Shown here one piece after another: positions 19,980 to 25,965 of a stretch of 25,965 nt of DNA. Position 1 is the stretch's first letter. Each line of letters starts with the position of its first letter. The position numbers and the translations under genes were made by a program. Source of the stretch: Tieghemiomyces parasiticus (lineage: Eukaryota > Kickxellomycota > Dimargaritomycetes > Dimargaritales > Dimargaritaceae); assembly GCA_027575765.1 (NCBI GenBank), contig JANBPT010000695.1, positions 1-25,965 of the forward strand. The letters run 5' to 3'. The notes beneath the pieces are model-generated. The model ran no database searches and had not been told where the DNA came from. It saw only the letters and a program-made list of their open reading frames with translations.

Positions 19980-21238
19980 CTAGGCCATGCGGGACTGGGC
20001 CAGTTCCACAATTTTGTTGACCTGCTGGTCGATGGTGAGGTTGGTTGAGTCAATGACCACGGCATCCGGGGCACGGCGTAGGGGCGAATGGGTACGGTTC
20101 ACGTCGGCCGCATCCCGTGCCTGTAGATCACGCAGCACCTCGTCGTAGGTAGGCAAAGTAGATCTATTTTCCTTCTTCGCCATGGCCTGCCGCTGCATTT
20201 CCTCGTACCTCCGCTGGGCGCGGACTGCAGCATCCGCTTCCAGATACACTTTCAATTCGGCCTGGGGGAATACGGATGTGCCAATGTCGCGGCCGTCCAT
20301 AACCAAATCGGTGGTGCTCAACTTGTCGGTCGTAGTTTCAGAGCCTTCCCGCTTGTAGCCGGCCATACGCCGCTGGATTTGTAGTACGGCCTGCCGAACT
20401 TCGGGCGCTTTGGCAACCTCCGAAACCCCTCGGTTGACGGCAAGGGTGCGGATGGCATCCGTAACATCCTGGCCGTCTAGGTAGGTCACGACTCGCAAGG
20501 TATCCCCATCGAACTGGGCCTGCGTATCGACCTGGCAGGTATGCGCGAGGCCGTCCAGTCGCTGGCGGTCCGCTTCTTGGGTCAGGTCTAGCCCCTGGGC
20601 AAGAGCCTTGAGGGTAATCTGCGAAATCGTACGGTTGTAACAGGGTGGGTGGGATTAGAGACCCGTCCAGATACGATGCGGACCCGCCGGCTGATAGCCC
20701 TTCAGATTTTATACAGCCAACCGTTTCAACCATCCTTGACATGGGTAGGTACTGAGCAGGCTTCACTTACCGCTCGATAGATGGAGCCTAACATATTGTC
20801 AGTACCAGTTAGACGGTGTAGTTATGGAAGTCTTAAGCAAGTAAGCGTCGACCCTGATCTTATGCGTCCTCCTGCCGTTTCTAAGTACGAGTTGATCGGT
20901 GTGAGCTTTAAATATAAACTGACCTACCTGAGTCGATGTAGTTATAGCCGAGAGTCCGGGCGACCCGTTTGGCAGTGGTGCCTGCAAGTTAGAGGTAGGA
21001 TAGAAGCGTGTAGCAGAGACGGTCAATTTGGCGAGGAACTAAAAATAGCGTCGATACTGGGCGTACATACCCTACTTAACGCCTACCCGGGGGCTAAAAC
21101 AGGCCACCTACTCTTGCCGCTGGCAGCGGGGCCGTCGATGGCCACGATGAAGGTCCTCGCAAGCAGGCGAGGTGTGCATGCGTGGTGCCGCCCCAGGGGC
21201 CTGCAGAAGCCAGGGAGCGAGAGCAATGCGGCGGCCAT
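19980..21238 (-). CDS. cmk: Bacterial-type cytidylate (CMP/dCMP) kinase, probably mitochondrial (4 exons)
   Basis: Phosphorylates CMP and dCMP with ATP. Exons: 21112-21238, 20928-20981, 20771-20787 (17 nt) and 19980-20618, giving 278 residues. The P-loop FIVAIDGPAASGKST (30-44) is split by intron 1. Exon 2 encodes TAKRVARTLGYNYIDS, the microexon GSIYRA, and exon 4 opens ITLKALAQGLDL. Together they give the bacterial Cmk signature D-S-G-x-x-Y-R-A. Downstream are LDGQDVTDAIRT, VSEVAKAPEVRQAV and MDGRDIGTSVFPQAELKVYLEA, then RDAADVNR and VIDSTNLTIDQ at the end. This is Cmk (bacterial Cmk/RpsA type) rather than the eukaryotic UMP/CMP kinase. Residues 1-29 are Arg/Leu/Ala-rich with no acidic residues (LPGFCRPLGRHH… ARTF), fitting a mitochondrial presequence. 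Three introns show it is a resident nuclear gene and not bacterial contamination. Confidence 0.92.
20771..20787 (-). other. cmk: 17-nt microexon (exon 3) of the CMP kinase gene
   Basis: The minus-strand exon is GCTCCATCTATCGAGCG, bounded by acceptor GTTAG| and donor |GTAAGT. It completes the split Gly codon and encodes SIYRA, the conserved residues after the DSG motif that contact the nucleotide. Both flanking introns (140 and 152 nt) join in phase only if this exon is included. Confidence 0.85.
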
Positions 21239-22890
21239 GGTCCAGCTTCGTGGTTGCTTTGAAGCGGGTAGTGCGCGGCGGATCGGGAGGTCAGGAGAGA
21301 TCAGGCAAAGAGGGGGCGGTGTTAGGGGATAATCGCGATCCTGGGTAGAGCTGTCTGCCGGCAAACAAACCCGCTCGATCTGCCAACCAGTGGGGGGGGG
21401 GGTGCGAATCGGCTTCAAGCCACCTTTGCTCTGCCATGTGGAAGGGATCGGGCCCTGAAATGGCCAAGCGTCTGCTAGGGGTGCCTTTAGAGTTGGACAC
21501 GCGGCAACCGTAGGCCCCATACAACGTTCAGTCTACTGCGAACCCTCAGGGTACAGTCCCTGTCGTTGCTAAGCACGCTTCCACTTCCGTCTCTATTCCT
21601 GTAAAAATGGCACTTGGTCCTAGTTTGGGAACCACTACAGCACAATCTTGCGTCAGTCTATCTTAAATAGGCTTTATTGCGATGACGTAGCCAATTTTGG
21701 GCCACGACGATCGGGGTGTCCTCCATTAGACTCACAGTAGCCGCGAAAGTACATACACCAGTGAATTTAATCGTTCGGCATAATTGTCAACCTGGCTTTG
21801 CCCTCGCCTATCATCAGCACAGCTACGCTTAGCTGCCCCTCCTGGTTAGCCCTTGAAAGTGGCTGGGCCCAACATTAAGACAGGGGCTGCCACTGGGCTC
21901 GCAGCGGTGCCACTGGCGTTCCACGTGGAGTATCCCCCCATCAGGGCATGGGATGTGCGCACGGTTTAGGAGATAATGCCCTGTTAGCCGGGGCCGAGTT
22001 GGTCCAATTAGCCGGTCAACTGACCCATGCGGGCCAGGTGAAACCCTCTGGGAACGCGATAGCGAAAGGGGCAGTCCGTATAGTCATCAAATAAAGTGAG
22101 ATGGTAGTTGTTATTTAGGACGGCGGGGCAGGCGGCTAGGCGTTATGGAAGGATGTGCTTGGCCAACAGGCAGATAAGGGTATATTGACCTACAGGGTTT
22201 CAAGGCTGAAACGCGACAGCTGAGTCTGCCGCGGATGCCTGGGTAATGCCTGCTCCGCCCTTTCTCAGCCGCCCGGTCAATGCTATTCGCTTAGCACCGT
22301 TGCTGATTCCGTCGATCCTAACAGCCGGCACCTAAATATGGTGAGATATATACATCTGGCCTTCGCCCTTCCCTAGGCGTCTTTAAAAGGGCGTCGGGCG
22401 GGCGCGGAAGTCGACGCGAACGGAAGGACCGCAGTGATTTCTAGCTGGTCTCTTTTGGCTATATTATGCAAGACGGTCGCGTAGGCATACTTCGATTGTA
22501 AAAAGTGACGGCGGCAGGCCCGTTTCCGATGGCGAGGCCCTTCTTCAATCTGCCATGTCCCGGGAACGGGCTGTAGTGTAGCGTCTTGGCAACTCGCATA
22601 GAGGATCCTGTGAAGGTACGCATCTTATCTCACAAGGCCCCTGTGCCAATGTTTTGGTTATCACGCGTGGCACGCGCTGGATACGATTTAAAAGTATTTA
22701 ACCAAAGCTACTATGTCGGACAGAAAAGGGCTTTATCCCTCCCCATTGTCAACCCATCGTCTGGCTTCTAGCTGCAGGATATCACCGGTGGACCATTCGA
22801 AGCCAAGACCCAGACGGACAGGTCAATGGCCTCTGTCACCCAACAAAGCTAATAAGTAGCACATCCGCTATTGACCGGCCGACCCTTAAG

Positions 22891-22915
22891 TGTCCGTGCT
22901 CAACTGTCCGTGCTC
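22891..22915. repeat. Short direct repeat, 11 bp twice
   Basis: TGTCCGTGCTC occurs at 22891-22901 and again at 22905-22915, separated by three bases. It may be a local duplication or a paired protein site. No further copies were seen nearby. Confidence 0.5.
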
Positions 22916-23604
22916 GCTAGCCCGTACAATACAGCTTCTTTTGGCAGCCTCGATTGGCTTGGCACCACCCCCCTTCCCTTACCACTATCGGAAATGGCAT
23001 GCAGCTTAGCTCTTCCAATATGACCGCTTTAGATTCACTGGCCAGGGGTTTCTTGAGGGCTAATTTCCAGACCAGGCCACATAACTATCGCTTCCATAAC
23101 GTTGCAATGACCGGCTGATGGGCCCAATGGCCTTTACACGCGTTTTGAAACAAGTCCGTGGGAACGACCGAACGGCGCCTCCAGAAGGACCAGGGGGGGA
23201 GGGTTCGAAAGCTGCCGGCTGCTTGGTTCCACTAATGTCACGCTAGCTGCGGAAAACATGGTCGGCGTTTAGACTCCATTAGGTGCCAACGTGAGTTGCG
23301 TCTCCACAGTCCCTTCTTCCAATACGACTTGCCGTTGGATAAAAAACGGATCGGCCATTCGAGGAAACCGGGTCGAAACCAGGGCCTTCACACTAGGTTA
23401 TTGTTACCTGTCCATTCCTTCACGATAGGGCCATCCCGGCTAAATCTGGCCGGCTAGCCAGTATTGGGGCCCCAGCTGAGCCTAGTGAACAAGCAAGGGT
23501 GGCGGGCGGTGAATCTAGGCAAAAAAAAAGACCCAACCTTCGCCCTCTCCCGGCAGCTCAACGGTATGGTTTATGTGTCAAGCTTCTAGTGGGGTAAACA
23601 TGCT

Positions 23605-23635
23605 GGGTGTGGAGTGCGGGGTACGGGGTGCGGGG
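23605..23635 (+). promoter_or_regulatory. G-run cluster (possible G-quadruplex) upstream of the P450
   Basis: G tracts at 23605-23607, 23618-23621, 23625-23628 and 23632-23635, with loops of 10, 3 and 3 bases, fit a loose quadruplex pattern. An extra GGGG lies at 23591-23594. The cluster reads as imperfect repeats of GTGCGGGG/GTACGGGG and sits about 315 bases before the P450 start. Its function is not known. Confidence 0.35.
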
Positions 23636-23948
23636 CGTGGTTCGCACGTTGCAGAAGTGCATAAATACTGGTGCACACGCCGGCGCTTATCTGGCACCGC
23701 ACCCAACGGTCTACATGTCATCCATCCTGTCCACAAGCCCCACACTCCTTATCCCTTGGATTGCTTCGCATAATTTCTTCTTGTCAGTCCGGGAAGCCAT
23801 CAAGTGCCGCCATCCCCCCATTCTCTCTCAATTCAAACCCTCCTCATTTTACTTCCACTTCTGCGGTCTTACCCGCTGGGCCAGCCGCCACGTTCACGCT
23901 GACCAAATCCTGTCCCTGGCGCCAAAGTTTCGCACGTCTGTTCCGACG

Positions 23949-25607
23949 ATGGCCAAATCCGCCCTACTCGTCCTTCTTGGCCGGGTTGTCGGGGCCGAGT
24001 TGTCATGGCTGACACTTCTGTCCACGACCCTAGCCGTCGCTGTTGTAAGCTGGGTGGTTTACTATGCGTTCCTCTCTCCGCTCGCGAGGGTCCCGGGGCC
24101 CTTTATCTGTAGAATTTTGCCGGCATACTTGCACCCATCGCTGCACAACGGCAGCCACTACCTCTGGGTCACCGAGATGCACCGCCAGTACGGCCCCATC
24201 GTACGCATTGGTCACGAAGCAGTTACGGTCACCGACCGGACAAGCATCCGCGAGATTTACCAGAACTACACCTTTATCAAAGCTAGCAAGTGGTACCGAG
24301 GCATCGACCAGTTCGCCCAGGGTATGTTCACCACTCCACACGCGAGCGTGCACAAGCAGCGCCACCGCCAAATGGAGCCCACCTTTTCCCGGCGATCCAT
24401 CCACGAGATGGAAGGCCTGATCCTTGAGTTCGGTTCGGCCAGCCTGGCCACGACCTTGGCGCGGCAGTGCACGGCGGAGGCTGCAGTAAGTGCGGACGCG
24501 TACGGCAAGGCCGGTGTCGAAGTTGACATGTACACTGTGCTAAGCCACGGCACCCTTGACGCCATTACGCGACTGGCCTTCGGACGCAGTGTCGGTTTAC
24601 TGGGAGGTTCAAAACATCCAATTACTCGCTGGTTCCTCTCGTTTGGAATTATGGCTGCCATCATCTGCGCTCTGCCGTTTCTTAATACGTACAAGTGGGG
24701 ATTCCGCAGGATGCGCAAGGATACCCAGGACCTATACAATTACACCCACGAGCGGATCAACGAGAAGCGGGCCTTTCTAGACCAGCTCGCTGCCGACCGT
24801 GCCACCGGTATTGAGATTGACGAGGCTCGCCAGGCCGGCGAGAAGGATATCCTGGCCAATCTTCTAAGGGCCGTGGATCCCCTAAGTAATGAAAAGTTGA
24901 CGGACCCCCAGCTGGCAATCGAATCGATGGCTATCCTGTTCGCCGGATCCGAAACGGTGTCCACTACCCTGACACTTTCCCTGATGCACCTCTTCCGTCA
25001 CCCGGACCTCTATCGCGATCTTCAGGCCGCTATCATTAGTGCGTTTCCCCTGCCTGACCTGGTGGATGCGCCAGCCCCCGCGGACCCTCTCCCCCTGACG
25101 TTGCAGCTTATCCAGAACATGGGAATTACCTACGCCGCCATCCGGGAGCGCCTGCCCATTGTCGAGGCCTTCCTCAACGAGACCATGCGCATGAGTCCTA
25201 GCGTCGCCGCCGTTCTCATGCGTGAAGTTCCTGTCGGTGGACGGGTTCTCGGTGGTCACTACCTACCGGCAGGCACGGGCGTCGGCATGTCTGTCACGGC
25301 CTACCACCATGGCATCGAGTGGGAGGATCCTCATCTTTTCAAGCCCGAGCGGTTTTTAGGCCCCGACGGTGAGAAGAACGTTGCTAAACTCCTAGCCTTC
25401 TCGCTGGGTCCCCGGATGTGTATCGGCAAGCAGCTGGCCTACCTAGAAATGAGCGTCATGTTGGTCGTGCTTCTACGATTCTTTCGTGTCGAAACCGCCT
25501 CCATGGCAGACTTGACTCAAACTTGGGTCGAGTTCATTGCCCTCCGGCCGGAAACTCTCACATTTAACTGCCGTACTTGGCTCCGCCCCGAATTCGTGGC
25601 TGCATAA
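23949..25607 (+). CDS. Microsomal cytochrome P450 monooxygenase, intronless
   Basis: Haem-thiolate monooxygenase of 552 residues in a single exon; the substrate is unknown. The N terminus is a membrane anchor (about 18-42, hydrophobic, ending VVYYAFLSPLA), followed by the proline hinge RVPGPF. All P450 hallmarks are present: the C-helix region MFTTPHASVHKQRHRQMEPTFS; the I-helix AGSET at 332-336, carrying the acid and threonine for oxygen activation; ExxR as E411-T-M-R414; PERF at 466-469; and the haem loop FSLGPRMCIG with the ligand Cys491. The layout is that of fungal class II P450s that use an ER-bound reductase. I chose the ATG at 23949 because the membrane anchor follows it. The frame is open upstream to 23607, but that part does not look like protein. 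It stands alone, with no recognisable secondary-metabolism partners in the window. Confidence 0.94.
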   Translation: MAKSALLVLLGRVVGAELSWLTLLSTTLAVAVVSWVVYYAFLSPLARVPGPFICRILPAYLHPSLHNGSHYLWVTEMHRQYGPIVRIGHEAVTVTDRTSIREIYQNYTFIKASKWYRGIDQFAQGMFTTPHASVHKQRHRQMEPTFSRRSIHEMEGLILEFGSASLATTLARQCTAEAAVSADAYGKAGVEVDMYTVLSHGTLDAITRLAFGRSVGLLGGSKHPITRWFLSFGIMAAIICALPFLNTYKWGFRRMRKDTQDLYNYTHERINEKRAFLDQLAADRATGIEIDEARQAGEKDILANLLRAVDPLSNEKLTDPQLAIESMAILFAGSETVSTTLTLSLMHLFRHPDLYRDLQAAIISAFPLPDLVDAPAPADPLPLTLQLIQNMGITYAAIRERLPIVEAFLNETMRMSPSVAAVLMREVPVGGRVLGGHYLPAGTGVGMSVTAYHHGIEWEDPHLFKPERFLGPDGEKNVAKLLAFSLGPRMCIGKQLAYLEMSVMLVVLLRFFRVETASMADLTQTWVEFIALRPETLTFNCRTWLRPEFVAA

Positions 25608-25926
25608 GATTTAATGCCCATTTGTATATTCATTTAGCTTCACTTTTTTATTTATGTATTTTTCACAAACAACCAGATTGTAAATCTTCCCGATTGCACG
25701 GAAAGCGGGATTGGCGCAAGGAGAGGAGAGGTGAGGAGCGTATCAGGACCCGCAACTCCGCAAGAGATACTATACAAAGCCTCAAATTTAACTATAGCAT
25801 GACCACCAGCCGTTATTAAGTACTCGGTCAAATCATGAGTTGCTCCTGCCACGCCTGAAGCTACTGATCTGATCAGCTGTGGCATCTACACCCCTTTCTC
25901 TGCCCGTATTCGTTCATTCCATATCC
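25608..25926. other. P450 3' region and right-end intergenic
   Basis: AT-rich just after the P450 stop (25615-25680, several TTTATT/ATTTAT runs), as expected of a 3' untranslated region. No gene is supported. Confidence 0.4.
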
Positions 25927-25965
25927 ATGATCTCCTTGTCCAGCGACGCCAACCCTCCTGACTTG
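25927..25965 (+). CDS. Possible start of a gene cut by the window end
   Basis: An ATG at 25927 opens a frame that stays open for 13 codons to the last base (MISLSSDANPPDL). A pyrimidine-rich stretch lies immediately upstream (about 25888-25945). This is too short to identify and could be chance. Confidence 0.15.
   Translation, partial: MISLSSDANPPDL

Larger units (their letters stand above)
21239..23948. other. 2.7 kb without a supported gene; CMP kinase and P450 promoters at its ends
   Basis: The longest gene-free stretch of the window. The left end is the CMP kinase leader (poly-G of eleven at 21392-21402, that is poly-C in the transcript sense); the right end is the P450 promoter region. 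Between about 21550 and 23550 the longest ATG-started plus-strand frame is only 61 codons, with no conserved motif. There is a short direct repeat at 22891-22915. No tRNA or rRNA is recognisable. A non-coding RNA or a decayed element is possible but unsupported. Confidence 0.5.

Noticed and set aside
20781..21332. 183-codon plus-strand ORF
   Set aside because: It lies antisense to exons 1-3 and introns of the CMP kinase gene, which has clear homology on the other strand; it is Arg/Ser-rich shadow translation.
23205..23215. GGTTCGAAAG resembling a tRNA T-loop
   Set aside because: No matching T-stem, acceptor stem or anticodon arm can be laid out around it.
23607..23948. Upstream part of the P450 frame (114 codons)
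   Set aside because: It contains the G-run cluster and no P450-like residues; the membrane anchor starts right after the Met at 23949.
1..25965. Defence system, CRISPR array, biosynthetic cluster or intact transposon
   Set aside because: No repeat-spacer pattern, transposase, integrase, terminal repeats or clustered pathway enzymes are visible; the P450 has no partner genes here.

Overview
This is nuclear DNA from a fungus. The alpha-aminoadipate lysine gene LYS12, the rRNA-processing gene CGR1 and an ERJ5-like ER DnaJ protein all point to fungi. Short spliceosomal introns of about 100 to 230 bases with strong GTAAGT/GTAGGT donors, together with HEI10, XRCC2, CDK10 and a bacterial-type CMP kinase, suggest an early-diverging (zygomycete-like) lineage rather than a yeast. 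That placement is inference. Many genes are split into exons that I joined by hand using splice sites, reading phase and recalled family sequences. No alignment or transcript data were available.

Layout. 1-3400: a gene-poor start, a small Myb/SANT-like gene (+), then LYS12 (+). LYS12 converges on an ERJ5-like ER membrane J protein (-). 5100-9200: a head-to-head pair of recombination genes, HEI10/CCNB1IP1 (-, 3 exons) and an XRCC2-like RAD51 paralogue (+, 3 exons), sharing a roughly 1 kb divergent promoter region. 9530-11216: a CDK10-type kinase (+, 4 exons). 11217-13560: mostly non-coding, with one uncertain ORF (-). 13561-17767: the Chl1/DDX11 Fe-S DNA helicase (-, 10 exons, one GC-AG intron). 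18180-18566: CGR1 (-). 19136-19842: a Dpy-30/Sdc1 COMPASS subunit (+, 3 exons). 19980-21238: a probably mitochondrial, bacterial-type CMP kinase (-, 4 exons including a 17-nt microexon). 21239-23948: a 2.7 kb stretch with no supported gene. 23949-25607: an intronless membrane cytochrome P450 (+). The last 39 bases may begin another gene.

Function. Most of the window is housekeeping: lysine synthesis, ER folding, ribosome biogenesis, histone methylation, pyrimidine nucleotides. There is a notable run of genome-maintenance genes (HEI10, XRCC2, CDK10, CHL1). The strongest anomaly is XRCC2. Both of its nucleotide-binding motifs have lost their defining residues (Walker A Lys to Leu, Walker B Asp to His), while the neighbouring XRCC2 signature segments remain. 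It is probably a non-ATP-binding RAD51 paralogue. I found no rRNA, tRNA, CRISPR array or recognisable intact transposon.
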